DNA from: Yamagishiella unicocca
Lineage: Eukaryota > Chlorophyta > Chlorophyceae > Chlamydomonadales > Volvocaceae
Assembly (NCBI GenBank): GCA_003116995.1
Contig: BDSL01000002.1
Location: 1,200,001 to 1,264,000 of the forward strand
DNA: 64,000 nucleotides
Direction: 5' to 3'
Both the position numbers and the translations under genes were made by a program. The notes under the pieces are model-generated. The model was not told the origin of the DNA. It saw only the letters and a program-made list of their open reading frames with translations, and did not search any database. Positions within the stretch are counted from its first letter, which is position 1. Every line of letters begins with the position of its first letter. Below, piece by piece: positions 37,101 to 47,374 of this stretch.

Positions 37101-39178
37101 CCCAGGACGCCATGGCGATGGCGTACCCGCACCCGGCCTCGGCTCACGGCATCGTGAGCCCCTTCGCGCCCGCCTCCCCCAAACTCCACGGCGCGGCGGT
37201 TCGCGCCGCAGGCGCCGCCGCGGGGGCCGGGACTGTCAGTCGGGCTGGCGCCAGGTCGGTCGCCGGTAGTAGCGCCGCAGGCGCCTCCACCGTTAGTGTT
37301 CGGGGCCGGATTCCCGGACCCTCTTTTGGCCCGGGGCCTCCTGCGCGGTCCGGACCGCCCTCCGGCCAACCGCCCACGGCGCGCGGCGCCGGCGCCACCC
37401 CGCACACCCAGCCCGGGACACCGCCGCACCGCGGCCCGGCTGCTTCGTCGGTCGCTGGCCGCGGCGGCGCCATGGGCGGCACCCCTGTCGCAGTGAGCGC
37501 CGAGGTTCGGGCGCCCAGTGGTCGACACGGCTCCACCTCCATAGCCGCCCCCACGGGCTCGGGCTGCAGCACGCGCCGCAGCAACAGCGGCGAGGGGCCG
37601 CCGAGCGGCGGCAGCCGCACCTCCACCGCCGTCAGCCGCACCGCCAGCAACGTAGCCGCCGGATCCACAGGCGAAGCCACGTCGGTGCAGCCGGTCGCGG
37701 TTTCGGGGCATCAAGCACGTGCGCCACACCGCCAGTCCCTCTCCGCCGCGCACGCCCACGTGGACGGCGTAGGTGCCAGCGGCGCGCATGACGGCGCCGC
37801 GGGCGGCGGCCGGCCCACTCACCGCCGTACGCCCTCTGGCGGCAGCGTCACGGGCCAGGGCGGCGGCGGCGCCGTCACCGCCGCCATGGCCGTCCGTACC
37901 CGGGACTTGATGGCGCCGCCCCAGCACCTTCGGGACGCCACCGCGCCCTCGACCCCCACCGCTGGCTCCTCACTGCCACACCCGCGCACCCCCACCACAG
38001 TCGCGCGCACCGGCGCCGCTTCCCCGCGCGTCTCCGCTCCGAACGGCGGCGCGCCGGAGTCCCGAGCGGCGGCGAGACGCAACACGCCCCTCTCCGGCTC
38101 AGGCGCGGGAGCCGGCGGCGGCAGCCCCTCCGCCCCCACCTCTGGCCACCTGAGCCGCCTAGGCGCCGGCGCAGCTGCCCGGCCGCCAGCTTCGCCCCGC
38201 ATCTACGTGCACGGCGGGCCCGGAAGCATCTCCGCCCACGCATCCAGCGGCGGGACCGGCGCCGGCGTGTCGCGCATCCCATCCCTGGCGCATGGCTCGA
38301 CCCATGGGTCGGCTGCGCCGCAGCCGGCCAAGAGCTCCACCTCCCGCTCCCTGGACGACATCATCCTGCACTGCATGCGCCTGCACCCGTCCACCTCGAG
38401 CGCCTTGGCCGCCGCCTCGGGCGCCGTCTCCCCGGCGACCGCTGCCGCCGCTGCCGCCGCCGCCAGCGGCCCCTTCGCCGTGGCGCCGACGGCGTGGGAG
38501 GAAGACGGCCTGGACGCGGCGCAGCCGAGCCCGGGGGTGACCGAGGAGTGCTGCTTCCGGCAGTCCACCGAGTACCCGCAGCTGGACGTGGACCCACAGC
38601 AGGACGGCGGGGTGGCCCAGCGGTCCACTGAGCCGGGTGGGCTGCCGGACTCGCCGCCGATGCCCCCGCGGATCTCCATTTCGCGCTCCGGCCCGGTGAC
38701 CCGGCAGGCGGAGGCCTCCTGGGAGCCGCCGCCGCTGCTGACGGCGACGGTCCTCGGCGGCAGCCCGTTCGCGGCGGCAGCCTACCGCAGTCCCTTTCTT
38801 ATGGCGGCAGGCGACGCGGAGGCGGAGGAGGGGGCTGACGACGGCCGCCAGGGCACAGACGGCAGCCAGGACCTGGGCTCTGAGCGCTATGGTGGCGAGG
38901 GAGAGGGCGCGAGTGAGCGGTCGGCCAGTGTGGCGGAGGCCATCACGTCGCCAGTGGCGCCCAACGAGGCCGCGCCGCAGACGCAGCCCTGGGCGAATGG
39001 TCACGGCGCCGCCGCTTGGGGCAAGGAGGCCGCCTCCACGGCCACGGCAGGTGGCGCGGGTGAGGGGGCGGGCGGGCGGCCGGTGTACCAGCGCGCAGCT
39101 GCCGCCGTCGACAGCCCGTTTGCGCAGCACACCGGCGACCAGGACAGCTGGTGGGAGGATCAGCACCATGACGACTGA
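25107..39178 (+). CDS. Giant beta-propeller/TKL-type protein kinase
   Basis: Model: join(25107..25251, 25865..26034, 26762..27634, 28167..28625, 29088..29546, 30434..30701, 31391..31716, 32130..32303, 32784..32912, 33344..33546, 33877..34030, 34579..34615, 35057..35301, 35765..39178), 2351 aa, all 13 junctions in phase. Residues about 50-105 form a charged helix (coiled-coil-like). Residues 106-850 hold propeller-like repeats (VWTGHAKGLVRV, AWVGDDSGRIK, LLTGHENGQLLLW, LVATGHQNGELHLF, CVTASMLGTIRMW). The kinase domain is about 935-1214: GSGAYGKV, VAVK (Lys962), catalytic loop HGDLRSPN (Asp1067), DFG (Asp1092) and APE (1118-1120). It closes with SFAIIMWEMLTWQQPY and ARPSFKEVVEVF, the TKL signature. 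Gly replaces the Arg of HRDL, so it is a non-RD kinase. A single 3.4-kb last exon encodes a 1,137-residue Ala/Gly/Ser/Pro tail. The upstream start could be earlier. Substrate unknown. Confidence 0.85.
26318..26408 (+). repeat. 19-bp G-rich tandem repeat in kinase intron 2
   Basis: About five copies of GCAGGGGCGGTACAGGGCG. The tract lies in the intron between exons 2 and 3 of the kinase gene. Confidence 0.85.
28626..28760 (+). repeat. G-rich tandem repeat in kinase intron 4
   Basis: Three to four imperfect copies of a GGGCTGGGAGTGGGGCAGGG-type unit (about 38 bp, with shorter variants) beginning directly at the donor of exon 4. Confidence 0.75.
29766..30425 (+). repeat. 17-bp C-rich minisatellite filling kinase intron 5
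   Basis: Roughly 35-40 copies of CCCAACCTCGCCCACCC with shorter variants lacking the CTCG part. It runs to within 10 nt of the exon 6 acceptor at 30433. The unit contains no stop in any frame, so long spurious ORFs appear on both strands. The minus strand is rich in G-runs of three or more. Confidence 0.95.
30702..30890 (+). repeat. About 15-bp GGACCTGTGGGG-type repeat at start of kinase intron 6
   Basis: About ten imperfect copies of AGGACCTGTGGGGGG starting at the exon 6 donor itself (30702). Confidence 0.85.
30961..31229 (+). repeat. 14-bp minisatellite in kinase intron 6
   Basis: About 19 copies of GATGGCTGGGCGGC, nearly perfect, with a few GATGCCCGGGTGGC variants at the 5' end. It produces apparent WLGGDGWAAMAGRR-type frames, which are artefacts. 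Confidence 0.95.
31884..31970 (+). repeat. 21-bp tandem repeat in kinase intron 7
   Basis: Four copies of CAGCTACGCCACCTGCCCCGC with T/G variants, inside the intron between exons 7 and 8 of the kinase gene. Confidence 0.85.
32603..32705 (+). repeat. 56-bp-spaced tandem duplication in kinase intron 8
   Basis: Two copies of a 47-bp segment (starts 32603 and 32659; ATGGCCCGAAATG... through ...GGGCCATT) within the intron between exons 8 and 9. Confidence 0.85.
34052..34089 (+). repeat. Intronic short interspersed element, type A copy 1
   Basis: This contains the core ATCCGCGAATCCACGGCCG, preceded by GGGGTTAAAGAG and followed by ACAAACC. It starts about 20 nt after the exon 11 donor of the kinase gene. 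A near-identical copy is at 35402-35440. Confidence 0.75.
35332..35362 (+). repeat. Intronic short interspersed element, type B
   Basis: Core GACCCGTGGATGCGAGAAA followed by AACCG, 30 nt after the exon 13 donor of the kinase gene. The inverted copy is at 60817-60853 in the nucleoside-phosphorylase-like gene. Confidence 0.7.
35402..35440 (+). repeat. Intronic short interspersed element, type A copy 2
   Basis: Same 38-nt sequence as 34052-34089 with one extra T, in kinase intron 13. The preceding GGTGGTGGAGGTGTTCCAG at 35375-35393 duplicates the end of exon 13, including its donor. Confidence 0.75.
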
Positions 39179-42100
39179 GGGCTCCCGGCTGGCTGGCCGA
39201 CGACGGCGCGGCTGGGGAGCTGGCGGAGTGCGTGAGGTGGAGGTTCGGTGATGTCGTGTCGTTTCGCGTACAGCTGAGGGTGTTCTGCGTGTGGGTGTGG
39301 GTGCGTGTTTCTGGATTTCAGCGGCGGTGGGTTCGTGGGGGCACTAGCTCGAAGGGCCGCAAGGACGGAAGGAACGGGAAGGGTTCTAGGGTTGTAGTGA
39401 AACCACGTCATGTGGGCGTGGAGGGGTGTCGGGTTGACGAGGTGGGATTTAGGATTTTAGGGTTTCGAGGAGGGCCCCCCCCCCGCGATGAACGGATGCG
39501 TGATGCGTGCGGCCCGCCTTTCGCACCGAAGCGAACACTGCTGGTCGGCGAGACTGGAAGAACGGTGGCGTCGTCGTTGTCAGTTGGGAGAGGTTCCTGC
39601 GGCACTTTCTGGTTGTCGGAGCCCTTGTGTAAGTCTTCGAGATTGTTACCCTTGTGTGTGGGTCGCGTCGTGATGTGAGGAGTGTTTCTTGGGCGCCTGT
39701 GCCGGCACCAGCGCTGGCTTATTCTGGGCGCCAGCGCGTTGCCTCCCCCCCCTGTGCCAAGGTGCAAGGGACGTTCGGGAGACGCACTGCTCGTCATGCG
39801 ATGAAGCAGGGCCTATGAAACTGAAGATGGAGTGTACCGTATGTCGGGCACCTCGGCCCATGCCCATTTATGGAAAATACTGGGGCGGTAAGGGTGTAGG
39901 GCTAGGTTGGCTGAGCCACTCCTCCACGCCTCAAGGGAATTTTCACGTGACACCTGCCTTGCCTTGCTTCAATTGGTTCGCTGTCCGAGCTGCGGCGCTG
40001 GTATTGTGTTCCTGTTTGGAAATCCGCTTGGAAATCCGCTTGTTCCGGAGGACTAGACGCGGAACAACATCGCTCGGGGGGCAGACAACCGGGCACCCGC
40101 GTCGCTATGGAGCGCCGCCGATGCCCGGCAGCGTTCATGACTCGGCCCCGTGCGGCGGGGCGAAATGGCGCAGGGACAAGTTGTGAGCGCGGATCTTTGC
40201 GGCTAGTTTCGTGCTCATGTCTGCAATGCATCTGCCGAATCGGCGCTGCTGGACACAATCCGTGACATTGCATCACGAGCTGGTGCCACATGGTGGTGCT
40301 GCGCGGTGGTGCCGCGCGGTGGTGCCACGCGGCGCCAGGCGGGCGGGGTGGAACCTGGGCGGCCTGGCAGCGGGTGGGAGGAGGAGCGCACGAGGCCACG
40401 CAACGTATGGCAGGCGATGTGGTGGGGGCTCGACGAATCGATGTTTAGCACAGTATACGGTAGAGGTATGGCTGCAGGGCGGGGGCCGCCTGCAGACTGG
40501 GGAAGCGGGCAGGCAGGTAGCGAAAGTGCGGATCGATCCCAAGCTGGGGGGGCTTTCAGGGCTTATTAGGGAGCAGGGGCCTCAACAGCGGCCGTGCGCG
40601 TAGTCGCTCAATGGGTCGAGGAGGAGTGATGGTTCAGGGACAGGGGCCTGACACTGGAGTGCCTGGCAGGTGTGCTCGAAAGCGACCAGAACGTGTACGG
40701 AAATCGTCTGCCCGCCGTTACGCCGCTGCTGGTGTGTGTTTGCGTATTGGAGTCTTTAGGCAATGGTAGTTACCAAAAAAATGGGGCGTCTGGGTGAACT
40801 TCGTTGACCCGCGCAAATTTGGGACTAGCGGGCGAGGCGGCGTCGTGGACGTGCCTGTGAAGGCCTGTGGCTGTGTTGGCGGCTAACGCGGTGATGGCTG
40901 TGATGACAGGGGGTTGACTTATCACGGCACGCGGGTGCGCCAGGGCGAGTAATATGAAGCAGAGGGTCGAGGGTCACACGCCAAGATGAGTATTTCACAT
41001 GTCAAGACGACCTGTCTCACTCGCAGCCGGGTGGTGGCAGGTGATTGAGCTGTGGCGGTGTTACAACGGGTGACCTTTTGGTATGCGTTGTTAGTGACCA
41101 CGGCTAGGACTGCCTCAACGCGTTCGCGTTGGTAAGGTGTACTGCTGGCGTCTCGTCGGGGACGCTGGCAACATTCCAATCGTTGTGTGGGGCAGCTCAT
41201 TACATCGCCCATGTAAGGTGTATACAGGTTTGCATGGTTTCATGGCGCAGGGGACAACGCTGGCGTGCACAAGCTGCGCAGGGGTGACCAAAATCCTTGC
41301 ACCGCGTACCGGTATTTGTGCCCGAAGGGCACCAATCTTTTGGATCCAAACCTCACTGCCATGCTAATGCAGGCTTTGCGCATCTATAGCCGGGTACGTA
41401 AAGCCCTTGGCGCCTTGGGCATGAGGCTGTACGGCATAATGTCACTAGTCCGTGTGAGCGTGCTGCCAAGCTGATGATAAGACATTTTGTTCAGCACGCG
41501 ACCTCCCTCCCCATCCCTGGGTGGCAAGTTGCCCGCCTTCCCTGTCGTTCCCCTGGGTCCAAGTGAGCAGACAGCCCACGTGCACCGACGACTTTTACGA
41601 CAACAGACACGCGCGGCGTTACTGGCTGGATCTCACCGCTGAAGATGGGGTGATGGATGCTCTGTTACCAGTTCGCTCACGTAAACTATGCTGCTGTACC
41701 ATAATCAACTGCACAAGGAAAACAGGATAACGACCTAGCTCATCTGCAATACTAGTGTTCGCGACTCAGTGACTGTTGGTTGCCCACCCGCCGACGAAAA
41801 CATCGCACAGTAGATGTGTCACATCATCATCACAACCACCTACACGCTTCACAGCCGAGCGATGTGTCGAGGGGCTGAAAATCCCCTTTGCATGCCTGCC
41901 CGTTCAGGCACCTGCGAGCGCATCATCCACATTCCAGATCAGGATGCGTGACCTCATTTGCCAACCTGCCTGCCCTTATTTCACCTCATCGTGTGTGTGT
42001 GGTATGGCATCATTCTCTGTCCACAGCGTCTCGGCCCACCACGTCAGCCTCTCCCCCCCTGACCACCTGAACAAAAACGTCCCAATCAGCAGAACAAGCC

Positions 42101-42245
42101 CGAACGCAACCCCCATATCCATACATCGACATTTACTTATATGCCATACACGTGCTCGCCCCGGTGTCCCACCACACATCGCTGACTACCCAGCCGCCAA
42201 GGCCCACAAGGCGCGGCCAAATTTCTTCCGGGGGGTAAACTCTTC
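39179..42245. other. Convergent intergenic region / 3' UTRs
   Basis: About 3.1 kb between the kinase stop and the BTB-gene stop. TGTAA at 39628-39632 is a likely poly(A) signal for the kinase. A short GCGGTGGTGCC-type repeat lies at about 40290-40340. No frame in the region shows family resemblance, consistent splicing or transposon motifs. Confidence 0.35.
39628..39632 (+). terminator. Putative poly(A) signal TGTAA for the kinase gene
   Basis: Plus-strand TGTAA 450 nt after the stop codon at 39176-39178. Confidence 0.3.
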
Positions 42246-44285
42246 TTACAAATTTCGCTTGCGTTTGGACCTGGTGCCCGGCGGGCCCGTCGTCTTCTGC
42301 TCCATCTTGATCACCACCATCGGGCCCAGCTTGTTCTCTTCCTCCACCCCAGGGTCCGCCTTCACTCCGCAGTTCACGCCCGTGATAGTCTCTTCCGTTG
42401 CGGCTGCTGCGGCCGCCGGCGCCTGCTGCTGTGCGGTGCTGACCAGCACCGGCAGTTGCAACCGGCTTGCCAGCTCCGCTAATGCAGCAGCCTTTCCAGC
42501 CGGAATGCCACCCGGCACTGCCCCTGAGTAGATGAAGAGCAGCACCAGCCCGAAGGCGTCCGGGTCGACATCCGAAAGTACAAGCTCTCGGCGACCACCG
42601 ATGCTTGCAGAAGAACCGCCACCGCCACCGCATGCGCCACCAGCGCCGCCACCAATGCCGTCCCCTCCACCGCTGCCGCTATCACTGCTAAGGCGATGTT
42701 TGAAGAAGTCGCTGCATGCCGCCATCACAGCGCTGTGCACGTGGAAGGTGCGGCCGCCAGCACGAATGGCGAGGTCCGGACTGCCCGGCTGCCAGTCTGG
42801 TGGCGCATCAACACCCGCTGTGTCCGAGCCTACAGCTGCAGATGCTACTGGTGCAGCCACCGGCGCAACTGCCGGTGCAGGTACCGGCGCAGCTACCACA
42901 TCCACACCCGCGTCCGCGCCGTCCCGCTGCGCCTGCTGCTGCGCTAGGCTGCTGGATGCGGCACCCCGCCGGGCTGCTGCAACTATGCCCGGATGTCCTG
43001 GAGGCAGCTTCAGCCCTAGCTGCAACACCGCCATCATGCCCTCCGGATCCGGCCAATCACCACTCAACTCATTATCCCACTCACAACTGATTGGGTCAGA
43101 ACATGCCACGAGGCTGCCGTCGGCAAGGATGGTGGGCCAGGCCAGCTTGTCACGTGTGTTGGCGAGCAGGGTGGTGACGTGGCCGGCCGGGGTCACCTTG
43201 TGTAGTTGGCCCTTGTCATTATCCTCATCACAGGAGGTGAGGTAGATGTCGCCGTCACCGTCGACGCACACTCCGAGGATAGAGTCGAAGGAAACGTCAG
43301 TGCGGGACACATCCGCACTGTTGCGGCCACCAGCACCCATCCCGCCATCGCTGTCGCTGCCACTGCTGCTGTCACTGCTGCTGCCACTGCTGCTGTCACT
43401 GACTGTAACGACCTTAGTGCACGCTAACCGCACGGCGCTGCGGCTTCCATGGCCTCCTCGGCCGCCGGGTGCCCCACTGCCGCTGCCGCCTAGATCCAAA
43501 CGGTAGATTTCGCAATGCGAACTGAACACCAGGCTGTCGGTGCTGGCATCATAAGCAAGCCCGGTGATCTTGACACCATTGCGTTCCAGCAAATCCTCCA
43601 CATCCATAAGCACGGACACCTCCACCGGCAACTTGCATTCGATGCGCCAGCGCACGTCATGAAAGGGTTCCGATTCTGGCCCTGGCTCCGACCCTGGTTG
43701 CGACTGTGGTGCGGCGCCACCTCCTGCCACCTGCCCGGCCACGGCCTTCCACTCCTTCGGCAGCTGCATTTTGAGGATGCCGCCCTCCTGCTCTCGACCC
43801 TCGCCCATACAGACCAGGAAGAGCGCGCCTCGGCCGTCGGAGGCGATCCGGTGGATGTGTGTGTACGAGTGGTTCTCGACACCCTTCATGATCTCACGCA
43901 GCCCCCGCCCGCCTACGTCGTCTTCAATCTTGTTGTCGGCGCTGATCCGAACCAGCTGGTTGTACTCTGGCCATTGCTCCCGCAGCTCCAGTTCTCCCAC
44001 GGCTGCAAAAATGGAGTCGGAGTACGCGTCGTAGCATGCGCATCGGAACGGTGTCTGGATGGGCACGACGGGCGGGCTCAGCACCAGCGACTCGGATCGC
44101 CAGTCCTGGACGCGCAGGCTGTCTATTGCGCCACGCAGCCCGATACCTAGCGTCTGGATGGAACCGTCGGCACCTGGCCGTTGCACCAACTGGCAGTAAC
44201 CGCCATTGAAGGTCTTTTTGAAGAAGACCTCCACGTGCGACACAGACGCAACGACCTTGTGCCCACGCGGTGGCCTGACGCCCAT
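42246..44285 (-). CDS. Intronless beta-propeller plus BTB/POZ domain protein
   Basis: Single uninterrupted 679-codon frame. BTB domains mediate dimerisation and often act as CUL3 ubiquitin-ligase adaptors. Seen: residues 1-430 contain propeller/NHL-like strands (IHRIASDGRGALFLV, ITGLAYDASTDSLVFSS, ILGVCVDGDGDIYLTSC, LHKVTPAGHVTTLL); an acidic Ser/Asp tract (SDSSSGSSSDSSSGSDSD) sits between blades; an Ala/Pro linker follows; then a BTB core from about residue 505 (DLAIRAGGRTFHVHSAVMAACSDFFKHRL ... ELVLSDVDPDAFGLVLLFIYSG), interrupted by a Gly-rich loop; and a basic KRKR near the C-terminus that could be a nuclear signal. Every fully contained neighbour has introns, so this may be a retrocopy or an intronless family member. 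The stop lies within TGTAA, which could also serve as the poly(A) signal. Confidence 0.82.
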   Translation of the reverse strand: MGVRPPRGHKVVASVSHVEVFFKKTFNGGYCQLVQRPGADGSIQTLGIGLRGAIDSLRVQDWRSESLVLSPPVVPIQTPFRCACYDAYSDSIFAAVGELELREQWPEYNQLVRISADNKIEDDVGGRGLREIMKGVENHSYTHIHRIASDGRGALFLVCMGEGREQEGGILKMQLPKEWKAVAGQVAGGGAAPQSQPGSEPGPESEPFHDVRWRIECKLPVEVSVLMDVEDLLERNGVKITGLAYDASTDSLVFSSHCEIYRLDLGGSGSGAPGGRGGHGSRSAVRLACTKVVTVSDSSSGSSSDSSSGSDSDGGMGAGGRNSADVSRTDVSFDSILGVCVDGDGDIYLTSCDEDNDKGQLHKVTPAGHVTTLLANTRDKLAWPTILADGSLVACSDPISCEWDNELSGDWPDPEGMMAVLQLGLKLPPGHPGIVAAARRGAASSSLAQQQAQRDGADAGVDVVAAPVPAPAVAPVAAPVASAAVGSDTAGVDAPPDWQPGSPDLAIRAGGRTFHVHSAVMAACSDFFKHRLSSDSGSGGGDGIGGGAGGACGGGGGSSASIGGRRELVLSDVDPDAFGLVLLFIYSGAVPGGIPAGKAAALAELASRLQLPVLVSTAQQQAPAAAAAATEETITGVNCGVKADPGVEEENKLGPMVVIKMEQKTTGPPGTRSKRKRNL

Positions 44286-45909
44286 GGGATGGGGGAACGG
44301 AGTTGTTAGGTGGGTGCGTTGTGGCGTTGGTTGAAATTCGGGTCAGAAAGAGGATCGGATACGAATGGAGGTCGTTTCCTCGTTGGGTTCTGGGACATTC
44401 ATGCATGTTGTCTGTCTCTTCGCCGGAGCTGGAGGGCGGACGCCGCGCAAGGTGTTACAGCGCTTTACAATTGGGGCGAAAGCAGTTACTGTAGCTATGA
44501 ACTTACATGTGTAAGAGACAATATGATGCCTGCCTTGTTGGGTTGGGCCGCGGCAAATGCAGAGGCCGTTAGCGTAGGAAAAGGTACGCACAAGCAGCAA
44601 GGCCGCGTAAGACGTGTGTCACCAGCTTTTAGCGCAACGGGATTGTAAAGTAGCCCTATCGCATCCAGACATCCTCTGCCGATTCCACGGGGTGCCTTTA
44701 GCCACCCGTACATGTGTACGGACGCTACGATGTTACACCGTACTTTCATACGGCAGGCGTCCGTTCAAGCCAGGGGGGCAATGGACACAACAAGAAAAAT
44801 AAGTCGTTACTACTTCATTTTCGCTATTTGGCGGCCCGTACAGAATGGCCCGGGCCAGGAGGGCGGTTGTCACTTGCCAGCCCCAAAGGCAGCTTTGGAA
44901 AGCCGACTGTTGGGGCTATTTGTATAGCGGCCAGGAGGGCAGCTGCCAGCGCGAAAGACAGCTTCAGAAAGCCGGCTGTTGGGGCCAGACTTGACGGTTT
45001 GTCAAATGCCGAATACCACGAGAGAAGGCTGACAGGACGCGCTCGTCTGGCAAGGCCCTGCCAGCCAGCGTACGCCGTCCGTAATGCGGCAGATGCCGAC
45101 GAAGTCAATGCAAAGGTGCCACCCAACAAGGGTAGACTCGCAAACGTGCCGTCACTATAGTATCGCGGATTATACCGCATGACGTTTGCTGTCGGCCTCG
45201 TATGCATTGGCTTTGCATACGGTTTGGGCTATCAACGTATGAACGGCTAGGGGGGGAACGCGGTCTGACGTGGCGCCACCAACTGTGTGAGGGGGCGGGT
45301 GTGGGCACACGCACGCACATGCCCATGTCACCAGATACACTCCTGGAACGCTGGCTCCACTCAACCCAGATGCGCCATGCTGGACCTCGCTGTCGTCGCT
45401 AAGGGCTGCGCAACCAGCGACGCCACTGCCTTGGAGGGCCTTTCAGCAGGGTCCGTGCTGTCCCCCTACCTCTTTCCAGTTGAAGGGGCCACAACCCTGG
45501 TCAAGTACCTTGCGTACCGGGCCCAGTGCTTTTATCCTCCCTGGGCGCTGCGCACACCCTACTGCTCATGTACATCATGCGCCAGTATGGCCGCATGCAG
45601 TCCGCGCACTACACGCCCCTTACACCACCTTGAATCGCGCCCTTTGCATGCAACAGTCAAGCACGCAATTCCACACCACGAAAGTACACGACCCGGCCCA
45701 CTAAAAGAGTTACTACTACGATCCGGCCCTACTGCCACGCCCTGCCTGCTTCCTTCCAATACAACGCCAATGGAAGAACTACCAGTCTAACACCGTGCAG
45801 CATTTACCTCGACATATAAGCAACTTCTGCATCACACAATCCTCATACCGCGCCCTTACTTAAATATCACTCACCGACCCCTCGCCTGCACCACCTGCAC
45901 CACTTCTGG
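44286..45909. other. Intergenic region upstream of the BTB gene
   Basis: This holds the BTB gene promoter (minus strand). A degenerate tandem duplication of about 75 bp occurs at 44848-44990 (GGCCAGGAGGGC...CCGGCTGTTGGGG). I see no supported gene. Confidence 0.35.
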
Positions 45910-46313
45910 CATTGCCCTATGGCTCGTGCGGTGATCGGTGTACTCGAAGAGCACCTTGCGGTGGTGCCTGCTCCCGGTGGGCTGGGCAACCAGGAGGCTG
46001 GGAGGCGCTGCGAACTGCCCTGCGTGGTCGGCAGGTAGCTGCCGATGCTGGGGTTCGGCCGCTGTCCCGTGTGGGGCTGTGGCTGGTGCAAGCTCCCCCT
46101 GGCTGTGAGCAGTGTGTTTGGGATGTTGTTGCCCTGGCCGCCCTCAGCGCGATTGACCTCGGCCGCTTTATTGTCCGGGCTGTTTCGCACCGGCTGGTGA
46201 CCCGTCGGGGGTCCCGCCTGGTGCCGTTGTCATGCCCCACAGCCGGCCGTCCTGCTCCCGGCCGTGTTGTTCGTGCTTTCTTGGCTGACCGTATTGGCCG
46301 ACTCCAGGCCTGA
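45910..46313 (+). mobile_element. Possible remnant of a LINE-type retrotransposon ORF 3' end
   Basis: A plus-strand frame ends WDVVALAALSAIDLGRFIVRAV, then a basic stretch, then RVVRAFLADRIGRLQA. This resembles the C-terminal tail downstream of the reverse transcriptase in some non-LTR elements. No RT catalytic motif, target-site duplication or poly(A) tail is visible, so this is a weak assignment. Confidence 0.22.
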
Positions 46314-47374
46314 CTGGACATGCGCTGTCGTTAGCGCTCAGGCTACAACTGACCAGGTCGTAGACACGTTAGCAGGTGAACGCCGCAAGTCGCTACCTCT
46401 TCCGGGGACTGCCCCGGGTATCCTGACTCCCGACCCGCGGCCCTCAGCTGCACTGTTTCTTGCGGGGCAACAGATGCTCGCCACTGTTGCTACACGTCTG
46501 TAACTGGGCACTTCGTGCGAGAGGATACATTGAGCACGGTCGGGACTTCCACGAGTGGCATCCCGCCGTGCTAAGGCGGCGTAGGCTACGTGGGCCCGAT
46601 GTGCGCAACCTATCCCTTCGGCTCCGATCGTGAGGCAGCTATATTCCAACGCCGAAAGCTACCAGACGATATAGACGACGTCCGTTACTCAGTGTCAACT
46701 AACCGTACCTAACAACGCACTCGCGAAATATTTCACTCCAACCGTCACGCTCAGGTTCGCGTTCCTGCAGCGGCGCCGAAACCATGACTAATGCCGGCGA
46801 ATCGACCATGCCGGTGCTGGGGCATGATACCGTGCGCTCGCGCGCAGTTGGTGACAGTTGCTGATTTGCGGGTGGGCAATTCCTTGGGCACATCGGTCCG
46901 GGCTGTTGGCTGATCTCACCGATTTTTTATGGCGGTGGGTCTTAGGGATGCCTGAGTTCTTGATTGGGCGGGCGGGTTCTGTATCGGCGCGGCAGGGTGT
47001 CATTCTTTCCTGTGCCTTGTGGAGCGTCTGTTGGCTGCTGGCGCTGGTGTGGGCTCGTTTTAAAGGCCCCCCTCTTGTCCTGGTTTTGCCTAGCGCCTAA
47101 TGTGCTATTCAAGGCTTGCCTGTGTCCTTGGGGGCGTCTGCCGGGTTCAGGGCTGTCGTATGGTGAGGCCGGGAATGGGTCTTCTTGTCTTGGGTTTGCA
47201 CGGGCTTGAGGACAATGTACCTCTAAGGAGGTATTTCACTCTAGTTGCTGCAAATAAAGTCAAGCAAGTTTCGCAGGACTGAGACTTGCCAACCTGTCCG
47301 TACAGATTAGTTAAATCATATTTCATGTTTTGTTTTGTTAATGCAGGTTTCCAAAACCATCCTGGGAAATTGAA
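46314..47374. other. Intergenic region, promoter side of HISN2
   Basis: No supported gene. The last 300 nt before the HISN2 ATG are AT-richer (ATTAGTTAAATCATATTTC at about 47305-47323) and probably include the promoter and 5' UTR. Confidence 0.35.

Noticed and set aside
35406..37927. Minus-strand Arg/Gly/Pro-rich ORFs over the kinase tail
   Set aside because: Antisense shadows of a low-complexity GC-rich exon, with no domains.
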